NCBI GenBank assembly: GCA_928212115.1
Contig: CAKMRJ010005523.1
Span: 247,070,629 to 247,134,628 of the forward strand
DNA length: 64,000 bases
Direction of reading: 5' to 3'
Origin: Lactuca virosa
Taxonomy: Eukaryota > Streptophyta > Magnoliopsida > Asterales > Asteraceae
Of the stretch, positions 22,065 through 34,232 are shown piece by piece; positions within the stretch are counted from its first letter, which is position 1; the number at the start of each line of letters is the position of its first letter. The translations under genes were made by a program, and so were the position numbers. Below the pieces are notes generated by a model, which had not been told where the DNA came from, made no database searches, and was given only the letters and a program-made list of their open reading frames with translations.

Positions 22065-24049
22065 ACTGCCCTAGTGTCTTATTTCCAAAATGAAGTAATT
22101 TGAATGGAAAAGCGGTGATAATAGTACATTACTGTTTAATATCACTGTAAAAAATACTAAATTAATTTAATAAAAACAATTTTAAAGTAAAAAAAGAAAA
22201 GAAAATACCAATAAATATTATTACTTTACCTTCGAGAGTATACATCCAAAAATGAGTCATTATCATCAACAATGGGAATTGTGCTAACTTCAGCTGCAAA
22301 AAAAAAGAAGAAGATAGAACTACATAAAACCTGAACATAGTCACTTTCCCCAACCAAATTTAGTGTTACACTTAGAGAGGAGTTTGGTTTGAAAATTGCT
22401 AATCGTTTTCTATTTGCTTCTCCAATTTTTGGAACCTATGTACCCAAAGGAAAGGAACAAATTGGAAGTTACAATATAGGCAATGAACTTGTAGATTTGT
22501 CTAAAATATCCGTAAACAACTGAATTAGCAGATGCACTTAATAAGATAAAAATGTAAAACCAAAAAATAAAAATAAAAGAATAACTAAATTTCTTGAAAA
22601 TGAAATAACTAAAATCTTATGTTTTAGTATTTCAGAAAGGGAAGCAAAATATAATAGTTGTGGATATGAACCATCATCTTAGAATGAATGAGTTACGTGA
22701 ACCGTAACTACATGATTTTGCAGTATCTTCAATGTCACATCTTTTAAATTTTCATCGGGCCCCGTCTGAAAATTTCAAAATTAATATGTATAAATACATA
22801 AGGAACATCAATGCACTTTCATTCTCTAAACATTTCTTATTAAGGCATTGTACTTTAAAAGATTTGCTCATTTATAACATTGTGGTTCTAGTGTTTTTCT
22901 TATTAGGATAAAAAACGAAGAGAGGCAAAACAACATTTTATAAAAGAAATTGTTTTCATCATCACAAATTTACAAATCTAAGTTTAATATATGGTACCTA
23001 TCCCTTCACAGGCTCATGGTAATTCTAAAAAAACATGTTTCGATTACATCCAGTCTTCCTTCTTTTGCTTTCCTAGCATAGAAATTGGTAAAAAGATACA
23101 TCATAGGAGTCAAAAGTAACCTAACGTAAAAGTTAAAGAATATTATTGGGTAACTCATGATAAAAACTGATTTATAAATCATTAAAGCTTGAATATGTAG
23201 CTGAGTTTTGAAGAATAGATGATGTTTGATGATTGGATTAGTCAATCCATCTTCAAGGCACCCAATTAAGTTCCCAAGTTCAAATTAGTGAAATACCAAT
23301 TCAAGATTAAAGTAAAAAATAGTAAGATTATGATTTATTTGTGTCAAACAGGTGGCAGGCATATTTTGGTTGGCCACACCTTCAATTCCAAGTAGAAGAA
23401 TGAAGTCCATATAATTAGTCCCCTGCAAGTTCATACACATAGATTAAAAACTAACTACAAGACAATAAACCAATCTGTCTGAGAAGAAGTGAAGAATAAA
23501 CATAACCAATAAGCATAACTTGTTAATTTGTAATATTTTTGTTTTTCAACTGAAGTGTCCATAAAATTAGGAAAAAAGATTTGAAAGCTCTTCCTTTCGG
23601 TAAGGGAGGATTAGGGAAATCATATTGATTTCCAAAAATTGTTGAAGCAGGAACTAACCTTTGATGGAGGAATCGAGTATTTACTGAATCGCTAAGACGT
23701 AAAAAAACTCTGATCATTAGACTATCCCATATCTCTTGTATTTCACTAGGTATGGAAGAAAGTCACACACGTTGATGAAAACGGATTTAATCAATAACAG
23801 AAGAAAAAAAAGTCGATGGGAAGTGGTGTAGTATTCATACCTGATTAGGGTCGTTAAAGATTGTGTTTGTGAAGAATATGAAAGAAGGGGTTGGAGGAAT
23901 CACCTAACCAAATCCTTATGGGAGCGCAAGAAAGATTTGTAATAGAATGAAAGGTTCAATTCGTCAATTGTCCTGCTCCCAAATCTCGAACGATTGATGG
24001 CAGTGGTAGGAATGGCGATGACAGAGAATGTAAAGAACACCAATTTTAT
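22065..24049. other. AT-rich stretch of unknown origin
   Basis: About 2 kb between two gypsy LTRs with no recognised element. On the minus strand 24035-23842 looks like a pyrimidine-rich leader ending ATCAG|GTATGAAT, a plausible first-exon donor, so a decayed host gene start or a captured gene piece is possible. Frames are short and show no domain I recognise. Confidence 0.35.
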
Positions 24050-24107
24050 TGTAACACCCCGACTCTTAGGTATAAACTTTACAGCTTTATTTCCATTTTA
24101 AAAGGTC

Positions 24108-24237
24108 TACTCGATGATTTGGATGCCCTGACTCGTTGAGTAGGGACGAATTTGGCCGGGTGTTTTAAGTGACCAACTCGACGAGTTGGAGCTGGAGGAT
24201 GAAACCCTAATTTCCAGGGTTTTGCACCCTATTTAAA
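24108..24237 (+). promoter_or_regulatory. LTR promoter of G2
   Basis: Four actcg-type motifs between 24108 and 24189, the best being ACTCGACGAGT, which is symmetrical around one central base. The TATA-like TATTTAAA at 24230-24237 follows 40 bp later. Confidence 0.6.
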
Positions 24238-24671
24238 GGGTCATTAGCCTCCCTTAGCCTCCCTTACAGTCCCCCTTGAGCTTAGAAACCCTAAATCGTG
24301 TTTACTCTCCATATTTGTGTGTTTTCAAGCTTGGAAGGTGGATCTTGGTGAGAAGAGCTTGAAGTTCAAGAAGTTTGGAACAAAGAGAAGTTGTAGATCT
24401 GAACTCTGCTCCATCTTAGCATCGCATTGAAGGTAACAAGCCGTTACCTTGGCTCTCCATTAGCTAGATCTCTTTATTCATGGGTTTAGAACCCTTTTTA
24501 GTGAATTGTTGTAGTACTTCCGGATTTGGGGCAAGATCTGCGGTTGCAACTTCAGATTTGGACTCCTTTAGCCCCTTATTGTCATAAAGTTCAGTCTTTG
24601 TCAACATATGACCTTCTCTTTGCCTTAAGCTTCTTCTTTAGCTTAGTTTTGGCTCTCAAGACCTTGCATGC

Positions 24672-24694
24672 ACGTAAAGTTTGCAACTTTACGT
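24672..24694 (+). promoter_or_regulatory. Conserved LTR hairpin (G2)
   Basis: ACGTAAAGTT, loop TGC, AACTTTACGT, 10-bp perfect stem between TATA and array 2. A smaller stem, GGTAAC...GTTACC, lies upstream at about 24433-24449. Confidence 0.65.
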
Positions 24695-25183
24695 GGTAAC
24701 TAGGCCCTAGGAGGCTGGATCTACTAATTGGAGCGTTGGAGTAACTTAAAAATCGTCTGGACAAGAAATGGACTGCATGAACTTGGCGAGTCGCATGGAC
24801 GACTCGGCGAGTCCGATGAAGGTTTACATTGGTTGGATTCTGCATGGACTCGGCGAGTTTAGAGGGGGACTCGACGGGTCAGTAGGGGTTTTCCCCGACT
24901 TTTGGACACACATGGACTCGACGAGTTGGTTGGAAACTCGGCGAGTCAGTTAGGGTTTCATGACTTCCTGAGTTCTTAAGGAACTCGACGAGTTGCTAGC
25001 TGCACTCGATGAGTCGGGTCAACATGGACCGTTGACTTTGACCAAGGGTTGACCAGTTGGACTTTGAGGGTATTTTGGTAATTGGGATTCTGATGGACTT
25101 GGTCCTATGATGGTGATAGGTGGTTGAGTTCGTGGCTGCGATTCGAGAGTCTTGCATTATCACTACAGTTCGAAATCTATGAG

Positions 25184-25776
25184 GTGAGTTTCCTCACTAT
25201 ACTCAAGGGTCTAAGGCACCAAGGCCGACCCTTTTGGATTGTTATCCAGATATGTTATGCTAGTATGAGCTGTTAGATTAGTATCCTGGTAGATAGGATG
25301 GTATTATGTTGCTATGATCTGTTAGATCAGTATCCTGCTAGATAGGATGAGGTTATGCTAGTATGATCAGTTAGATCGGTATGCTTGTCTATAGACTGTT
25401 ATGTGATTATCTGATATATGTGCACATGTTTGATTGGTGTTTGAGGCTTATCTGCTTTGTGAGAGAGCCAACATACCTGACCAATCCAACCCGATGGTTG
25501 TGGGCAGTGAGTATTCCATCCCGAGGATGATTGGACTCGTAGTGTAAGGGAATTCCAACCCGATGGTTGTGGGCCTGGGGTATTCCATCCCGAGGATGAC
25601 TAGACCTATAGTATGTTGGCATTCCAACCCGATGGTTGAGGGCCTGGGGTATTCCAACCCGATGGTTGATTGGACCCATATTATGTTGTTTGTGTTTATG
25701 TATATGTTGATGTGTGTATGGGTATTTTGGGGGAACTCACTAAGCTTCGGGCTTACAGTTGTTGATTTTGTTTAAG
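25184..25776 (+). other. Putative LTR intron (G2)
   Basis: Donor GAG|GTGAGT at 25184; acceptor TTGTTTAAG|GTACTTCT at 25776, 593 bp, the acceptor one base off the others (CAG to AAG). An alternative acceptor gcttacag lies 20 bp upstream. The interior has about six 34-bp units with ccgatggttg or ccgaggatga cores (25490-25680). Confidence 0.45.
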
Positions 25777-25950
25777 GTACTTCTGATGATCGCGGGAATG
25801 CGAAGGCGTGATCGTACACCTCCTATTGTTTATGATTTGATTCTGGATATTTTGACACCGAACTATTTTGGAAACAAGTTTTGTAATAATCAATGGTTTT
25901 GGAATGTTTTAAAAAGTTTAAATTTGGCATGATTTTTTATGGATGTTACA

Positions 25951-26557
25951 AGTTGGTATCAGAGCCATGGTTTGAGTGAATTGGAGGAACACTCATGTAA
26001 ATCCAGTCTCAAACTAAGGACAAGATTTTCAAAATGATTTTTTTAATGGTTTTTAAATAACAAAGGAGGATGTAGAGTGTACGATCAGCTGGAGCCAGTA
26101 AGTAGACCCCAAAATACCTTACAGATTATTTGATATTTGTGATATGTTAGAACAGCATGCTAGTACTAGGCTAGGGATCTTCATGAATTGCATGATAGAA
26201 TTGCCTGATTATATGATGCCTGATAGCCTAGGGTTTTTCCTTATAAGAAATTAACATCATTACTGTAGTTGCTTAGTGTACGCATTAAGCCCATACATAT
26301 ATAATTAAGATCTTATAGCTTGAGAATGTTTGGTTTGGCCTTATTTCCTGTTCTTGTTTGATGAAGGGCTTAGGGTAGGATCAGGTATTTGAAATTCTAT
26401 AGGTCCAACGTTATGTATGGCTAGCATACACGAGTGCTGCAGGGTTGGTGGAAGTTTGATGGATGGGTTGTTTGAGAAGAGTTTTCCACTTATCAGATAG
26501 TTAGCCTTCCTCTAGGAGTGAGGGTTGAGCGATCACCATGCATATGTATGTTGTTAG
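25951..26557 (+). other. Primer site and leader of G2
   Basis: Primer site 25954-25966, then untranslated leader interrupted by C2 at 26558. It resumes at 34233-34417 up to the gag ATG. Confidence 0.75.
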
Positions 26558-27415
26558 TGTTGGATTAGGTGTCTAAGCCCATAACTATAATTGTTATGTA
26601 CTTGAATTGATAGTAGCAATGTCCTTTTGGGTTGCCTTCAAACCTAGCAATTGAATAGGATAATTGTTGAAGAGAGAAGAATGATCTATTAATTTATTGC
26701 TTGGTTAATAAATTAATAATCAAGATAAATGATTTATTAATGTATTATGGATATAATATATTAATTAGAAATCATATTGTTTAATTAATATTTAATCAGA
26801 AATTAATTTGGAATTAATTTTGGGATTAAAGGAATTAATTGAAACTACAGGGACTAAAGGTGATAATGTTCAAAAGTTGTGCATTGAGCATTCTAGAACC
26901 TCCCTTAGAGGTGGGGAGCGAAATCTAAAGTGTCCTAGGGTTTCCTTGGGCTCTAAGGGTGCCTTGGAAGCCTTAGGGAGGAAGTTAAGGGATTAGGGTT
27001 ATCTAACAATATACCTGCCTTATCCTAAACCTTCCTTATCACCTATATAAACCCCTATAGGGTTGGATTTCGTCTAAGGCACTCCAAGAAAGGCTATGGG
27101 CCGAAATTCTACTCTACTTCTCTCTCTCCATAGTAATCCGTGGTTGCTAGGTTTGTTTGTGAGCCATTAGAGGCGCGACACTTGTGGCGCTTGCTACCAA
27201 AGTTCAAGATCTTCAAGGATTTGATTGTTATTACAATATAACAATCAAGGTATGTATCCTAACCCTAATTATATGTTAATTTCGAAAATTACATGTGCCT
27301 CCTAGGGTTTCTAGTTTTTGTGTTCAATGCTTGTATGTCTAATAGTGAAAACATGGATCCTCACCTTAGGGTTGCATGCACACATAGGATTGTTTGTTAT
27401 GTACAAAACCCATCA
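26558..27415 (+). mobile_element. 5' LTR of C2
   Basis: Starts TGTTGGATTAGG, ends AACCCATCA. AT-rich first 300 bp, then TATATAAACC near 27043, a plausible promoter. Confidence 0.93.
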
Positions 27416-28832
27416 GTGGTATCAGAGCGTATGGTTTTTGTTTTCAATTAGATGTGGTACAATTGATTGAACTAGACAAAATTAGGGTTTATGGCTATTA
27501 AACCCTAAGGCCTTTAAATTTTTGCAAATTAGGGTTTAAGAACCCTATTTTTCGAAAATCCCTAAGGGTTTTCAAACCCTTTCCTTTGGCCACCTTGGAG
27601 TCGAAATCTAGGGTTTCCCAACCCTAAGGTTTTTGATTTTTAGGCAAGTTTGAAAGCCTTGCCTTCCACTCCAAGCAGAAGATTTCGAAATCTAAGGAAT
27701 CTGTTAGTAGGTTGTTATTTTTGGTAATTATCTTGTTAATTGTTTAATTGGATAATTAAAGATATCCCTGCCTAAATTTCGAAATCCATGGATATAGGAT
27801 TAAATTAAGTTAATATATTTAATTTAAATTGGTAATCCTTATTTGATTTAATAATTTATTTAATTGTTTAATTTTTGAATAATTATTAAATCAAAATAGT
27901 TTAAATTACACCCTTATGGTTTTATTAAGTTAATTAAAAGTTTAATTAAAAGAGAAAATTAATAAAACCACCTAGTATTTTAAAAGTGTAAAATACACCC
28001 TTATACTATATATATATAAAATTAAAAGTCTAATATTATATATGTATAACTTAAACTGCTAGTCTTACCGTTAGTAGGCCTCATTCACGAAGCCGATCTA
28101 TAAGGGGGGTATAAGGTTATGGCCTATAAAATGACCGTTTAATGGGTGTCCACTCTCACCCACCGCTTCCTTGATTGGTGGAGGGTCGTTAGCCGAACGG
28201 GTAGGATAGGGAAAACCCTCTCCTTATTAAAAGTATAATGAATAAAGTAACTAAATGTTTTTACCAAATTCTCAATCTTAGTTACTTTAGGAAAAAGTTA
28301 AATCGATGCAATTCCATGGAATTACACTTTGTACCCTTGTTGAGACGTTAGTGGAGCGTGTGTGGTTAACCGGCACACTAAATGGGTTCTAAGCAAAGGT
28401 AGCGAAGGGTGACTCGGTGTTTGTCATAGTTCGACTGAGCGTGTGTGGTTAACCGGCACATCGAATAGGTGACTGTAACATTGGGGGCACCATGTAAGTT
28501 TGCATGGTTATTCACACCCTGTTTTGTGATCCTCGGCATCCCAGTCACAAATCGAAGGGCATATCGAGATTTAAACATGCCATTGAAAAGTTCAATGAAT
28601 CTCAAAAGATCTAGGAGTTTTCAATACATTTAAAACTTAATCTCCTTTTCGTTTTTCATGGTGGAAAATTAGTGAATCGTTATTCACTTACCTTCAAATG
28701 TTCTGCAAGTTGGATTACGGCATCCCTCTTCCAAATTATAGAATATTATGTTGGATCCTAGTCTTAATATCTCATTTGGGTGTTTTATTAAGGACTCAAT
28801 CAACTAACTTGAATTTTCTCCCGTTTTATAAA
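27416..28832 (+). other. Primer site and long leader of C2
   Basis: TGGTATCAGAGC at 27417-27428. The 1.4-kb leader is conserved with copia A, including the block at 28060-28200 and two copies of gtgtgtggttaaccggcac (about 28357 and 28440). No coding frame. Confidence 0.7.
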
Positions 28833-29374
28833 ATGTCAAACTCTGACAACTATGGTCTTCCTAAATCCGTTGGAAAAAGTTTTCCACGTGAAGATGATGT
28901 TCCACGATTGTATTGTGGAAATAGAAATCATGCTTCATTTCCTTCACCTCCTCCAATAATTCTCCCTGACCCACATGTCCGAAGACTTGAAAAGTTCAAG
29001 GTCACTCAAGCCCTATTGGCAAAAGACACGAAAATGGAAAGTCTATATGTACTCATATCTTGGATAAAAGGTTACATATTGATAAATTGGGATTGTTGGG
29101 TGTCGATGTTTAAAGAAAGTTGGCTGTTGACTTGGTTCTTCAGTCACTTCCCGAATCATATGGTAAGTTCGTTAGAGAGTACTATATGATGGACCACGGC
29201 ATGACCCTTATTGATTTGACTTATTTGCTTATTGCTGCCGAACCAGAAATGATTTGGCACACTAGTCAGCAAATTTGTCTGGTAAATCAATATCCCAACC
29301 CTCTATGGGCAATGGTAACATTGGAAGTCCAGAAAAGTTTTCTTTACACAAGAGAAAGGCTGAGTCTGAGATAG
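28833..29374 (+). pseudogene. C2 gag remnant
   Basis: An ATG at 28833 is followed by unrelated-looking sequence. From 29120 to 29374 a second frame reads AVDLVLQSLPESYGKFV, the kind of segment found in copia gag before the zinc knuckle. Position after the leader and before decayed pol supports gag. Frameshifts separate the pieces and no zinc knuckle is visible. Confidence 0.55.
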
Positions 29375-32300
29375 TCCTGTGTGCCATTCCAGAGAGTCCA
29401 TAAGTTTCTACTGCCAAAAAAAAAGGGGCATTGGTTACGAAGCTGCCCTGACTACCTGAGAGATCTAAGAGATGGGAGAGTCAAGATGTATGACTCTGCT
29501 TCAGGTAAAAATCCACTATATAACTCTATTAAGTTCCTATTTGAGATTCTTAATACATGATGTGATAAGATTACATTTCGATGTTTTGAAGGATCGAAGA
29601 AAGGAAAGGAAACTTAAAGGAAGGAGCAAGCTGAGTGTGATTGCGAAGAAATGGATTTCGATCGCATGATTCAAGGATCAGATATTTAAGCTACTACTTT
29701 AGAGTTAGGATAGATTGCTAAGTAATATTTACATAGTTTTCATTAGTAATCGCATTGTAAGGACAATATTTTTCCGCAATAAAATAAATTTTGATTTATC
29801 TTATTTATGTTTCCTTGCGATGGATTTTATGAAAATTGGTGTTTGAATGGTTCTATTGTTAGCAATATTGTGAATGGATTCGATTCTTAGTTATGTTATT
29901 TGTGGAAATGTCAGAAATTTACCAAATGAGGAAAGATTCTCATCGCCCAAGTTTCAATTGGACAGAAACTTGGAATCATGCAACTGGTATTGTGTGACGA
30001 ATGAGAACCTTCGTATATGGAAAATTGAGACTAATTCCTTGTTCACATAAGTATGTGAGTCAAGTGAAGGATAATGAGATCTGGTACACAATGTTGTGCG
30101 CTAGTCAAGTCCACCACAAAGATCGATAAAATGTTCGTCATGATTTGCTAAAAGATTAGTAAATATGATTATACTTAAAAGATTAAGTATGATTCTGAAT
30201 CATTGAAAGGTTTCAATGAATGGCAGAACGAATAAGAAGAATCAATTAGGCAAGAAAAATAAAAGTTTCTCCAATCTAAGAAGAAGGGAGAGTACTTTTG
30301 TATCATGTTTATGATCATCTTAAGAACCATATTACAATTCATCCTCTAAGGACACCTTAGTGCACTAGTATGGCTAAGAAGAGGAGTCGAGAATTGTCAA
30401 AATGGTTAAGACAATAGGATGAATCGTACTTCGTTCCAAAATCAAGTCTTAGAGTCAAACTCCAAGATTGTGACTTGAGTGACATAATCTTAAGTAGGAA
30501 TGTTCTTACATTTGCACATTTTGGTAAGTTGTGATGTCTTGAATAAGACATAGACCAACTAGTACCAAATTGCGCGTAGTTTTGTCTTGATATAGACACA
30601 CACTAACTCTTGGATATTTGTTTTGTCAAGAAATATTTCTTGATAAGAGAATCTAATATGTCAAGAGGTCAGTGGGAGTCTAAAGATCCTGAAAAGTTTC
30701 AAGAACAAATCAAGAAGTAAACCTATTAAACACTAGCACACGACTTGAGGATTATAACCTATCGTGTTGACAAAATTGTATTTATGTGCCAATCCAGTTG
30801 AGTGATTATGCATATGAGTTCTACGAGTTCTCAATTGAATGCATAAGGGCAAACACCTTGATCAATGAAAGTACATTGACTGGCATAGGTGAGCTGCTAA
30901 ATAACTGGGAAGCAATGGTGGGACCCTTGATGGCAAGAAATTAAGAATGAACAAGTTCTATCCATAAGAGTTTGGATTTGTCACAAACATTATCTTATGA
31001 TTGTGGTTATGACAAAATCACATGGATAGAACACATGCACCATAAAATCTAAGTGTCATAAGGTTTCTCTCCTTCATGAAAATGATTGTGAGGAAACGCT
31101 TTCACTAAGAGAATTTTAAGGAGATGGCGATTATGTAAATTGCATTCTCGAATTCGATTATGATTACGGCATCCCTCTTCATAGTTCGAATTGTGAGATT
31201 TGGAAATTAGTCTGAACATTTGGGACTTAGTAATATAAGTTCTGAATTAGTTTAGACACACATGTGAGCTTTCTAAAAGGTGTATGAGCTTAGATAAAAG
31301 CTTATCGAAGCATCTCGTATCAGAAATATGAACTTCGGTAAGAAAGTCAATAAGTATTGATTTCTAGAAGTCCAACTGATTTCTGAATACATGTCAAAGC
31401 TAGTGGGAGCATAAGTGTTATGCTGGTAAGAAGATAATTATCATGTTAGTGGGAGCATGATTATTATGATTTGCGAGTTAACAATACTAATTATAGAAAA
31501 CAAGAATTTCAATTTGCAAAGTTGCAAGGGATGAAGAGTTGTTTTGCTATAATTAAGGGAGAGAATATTATACTTCATTTCAAATCTAAAAGCTTAGATT
31601 GTGAGTTTTTAGTCAAATTTAGTCAAATATATATGAATGTTATGTTGGAATGGTTCAACATAAGGAAATTCTATATATGGAAAAGAAAATTGCATTCTCA
31701 AAATTTGGTTATGATTACGGCATCCCTTTTCATAATCAAAATTTTGAGAACATGGCAATTAGAAATATTATAGCAGAGGACTAGTCAAGTATCACGTCTT
31801 TATGTGAGACATTATGAATCGTGTCCCATACGCTTCAGGTATAGGATCGATTGCATATGCTATAATATTTGACCGTTCTAAAATTTTCCAAATGCCTAGA
31901 GCATTAAGATGGAAAAGGGACTAGAACCGGATTTGACTAAAATGATTAAACAACTGTCAAAGGACGATCTAAGATTTCCTAAGGATTTGTCGCTTGTGAG
32001 TAGTTGGAAGTATAGTATTGGATGGACCATATCGACATTATTATGAATAGATAAGATTCTATTTAGAATGAGTTGTCATATGGCAAATATGGAATGTTTC
32101 CATAAATGGGAGTTGGATATTAAGAATCTATGTCGAGATTAGGAACTTTTATGCAAGAAGGATGTTCAAAGGAATGTACTTTGAATGTGAGACTTCACGT
32201 CTATGGAATTGTCTTGAAACAATCTCCGATAGAGAACTTTGTAATTTCATTGGCTGAGTCTTGGTGACTTTTGTGCAGTGACATTACGAAAGGATCGTTG

Positions 32301-33375
32301 CATAAAATGTTAGAATCTAACATATTCTAATAGTGGCAAGAATTTTATATTCTTACACTAACAATGAGTTTTGGGGATTGTGAGATGAGTTTCATTGGAA
32401 ATGTTTTCGAATTAATCTATTTCATAAAGAAAGGATGATAGGTAAACATAGTGTGCATGCTTGGTGCATGGGACAACTGTTGTTATATATATCAAGTGTC
32501 AAGTTGATTATCTGAAACAGTATACAATGAATAATGAGTAATCAATATGGTGACTAAATAAAATGTGTTTTATTTATACTCAAAAATTTTGGGGTCATAT
32601 AGGATTAAGTATTATTATTGTGTTTCACTTTGAAATTTTTTGACTTCTAGAATAACTAGGTTATTCAAACATCCACAGTCGCTCATACATTGGGAGTAGG
32701 TATGAAGCAAGATTGTCATGAGTCTGTCTGTAGATTGTCTAAAGTGTTTAGACATAGCAAAAGTTTGTTGCAGAGTTCATGAGTGCTTTAATAAGATTAG
32801 AGTATTGGATTAAACCCACGCTCACTTGAATCACTTCATGGATTTTATCACGAGTGATTGTGAGACGATAATATCTTATATTCTTGAAACAAAGAGATAT
32901 GAGTTACAGTTTGCAAATCGGTTGCACATTGATAATACGTAAACGCACCAATAACTTGGTGTTATAAAACGTATTGTTGTGTGTGATTTGATGAGTAAAT
33001 AGAGCAAGCATATGAGTCGATGTTTATCCGTTCCTTTTACCCAAAGTTGGATAAAAGCGATATCTGTGGGCCCCTCGATGATTTAGTGATGACACCATAA
33101 AGTGCTTGGCCAAGCCGGGACTGATTTGATTTGTTTAATTAGTCAGCCGTCATAAATCGGAAATCGGGAAACAGAACATACACAGAGAGAATGATTAAAA
33201 TCCATGTCTCGTGTCTATACGATATCTAGAATGGAGGAATATATGATCCCTTGTCTAAAGACACGTCACTGACTAGGTCAGAGTTCGACAACGGCTTTTG
33301 GTAGCTAAAATTTGCTAGTCAATTTTTGAAGTTATACTTGCAATTATAGTTATTAGACTTATCCAAGTGGGAGAC
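29375..33375 (+). pseudogene. C2 decayed pol region and 3' untranslated tail
   Basis: No frame over about 100 codons. Faint pol traces: LSQIYMNVMLEWFNI near 31618-31662 and PYASGIGSIAYAIIFDR near 31825-31875 line up, in that order, with LSQSTYLDKVLKRFSM and PYASTVGSIMYAMTCTR of copia B. Protease, integrase and the YVDD box could not be found. From about 32600 the sequence is the family 3' tail, inverted relative to 2547-3400. Confidence 0.6.
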
Positions 33376-34232
33376 TATTGGATTAGGTGTCTAAGCCCAT
33401 AACTATAATTGTTATGTACTTGAATTGATAGTAGCAATGTCCTTTTGGGTTGCCTTCAAACCTGGCAATTGAATAAGATAATTGTTGGAGAGAGAAAAAT
33501 GATCTATTAATTTATTGCTTGGTTAATAAATTAATAATCAAGATAAATTATTTATTAATGTATTATGGATATAATATATTAATCAGAAATCATATTGTTT
33601 AATTAATATTTAATCAGAAATTAATTTGGAATTAATTTTGGGATTAAAGGAATTAATTGAAACTACAGGGACTAAAGGTGACAATGTTTAAAAGTTGTTC
33701 ATTGAGCATTCTAGAACCTCCCTTAGAGGTGGGGAACGAAATCTAGAGTGTCCTAGGGTTTCCTTGGGCTCTAAGGGTGCCTTGGAAGCCTTAGGGAGGA
33801 AGTTAAGGGATTAAGGTTATCTAAGATATACCTGCCTTATCCTAAACCTTCCTTATCACCTATATAAACCCCTATAGGGTTGGATTTCGTCTAAGGCACT
33901 CCAAGAAAGGCTAAGGGCCGAAATTCTACTCTACTTCTCTCTCTCCATAGTAATCCTTGGTTGCTAGGTTTGTTTGTGAGCCATTAGAGGCGCGACACTT
34001 GTGGCGCTTGCTACCAAAGTTCAAGATCTTCAAGGATTTGATTGTTATTACAATATAACAATCAAGGTATGTATCCTAACCCTAATTATATGTTAATTTC
34101 GAAAATTACATGTGCCTCCTAGGGTTTCTAGTTTTTGTGTTCAATGCTTGTATGTCTAATAGTGAAAACATAGATCCTCACCTTAGGGTTGCATGCACAC
34201 ATAAGATTGTTTGTTATGTACAAAACCCATCA
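33376..34232 (+). mobile_element. 3' LTR of C2
   Basis: 857 bp. The first two bases are TA where the 5' copy has TG, a point change at the terminus. Otherwise nearly identical to 26558-27415. Confidence 0.93.

Larger units (their letters stand above)
24050..25950 (+). mobile_element. 5' LTR of gypsy G2
   Basis: 1901 bp from TGTAACACCCC to GGATGTTACA, followed after three bases by the primer site TGGTATCAGAGCC (25954-25966), so it is a 5' LTR. It contains motif array 1, TATA (24230-24237), hairpin (24672-24694), array 2 (24783-25020), and a splice-like pair around repeats of a ccaacccgatggttg unit. Its 3' partner is not in the window. Confidence 0.88.
26558..34232 (+). mobile_element. Complete copia element C2, decayed inside, GTTAG duplication
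   Basis: 7675 bp with LTRs of 858 and 857 bp, initiator-Met primer site at 27417-27428, polypurine tract CCAAGTGGGAGAC at 33363-33375, and the 5-bp duplication GTTAG at 26553-26557 and 34233-34237. It interrupts the leader of G2. The LTRs differ at about 18-19 places by eye (about 2%), yet the interior has no long frame. Leader and 3' region match elements A and B. Confidence 0.93.

Noticed and set aside
27417..27428. TGGTATCAGAGC stretches as tRNA gene fragments
   Set aside because: They sit exactly at LTR ends and are the known initiator-Met primer sites; no cloverleaf surrounds them.
28378..28605. Minus-strand frame in the C2 leader
   Set aside because: Lies in conserved untranslated leader and is not kept in the copia A leader.
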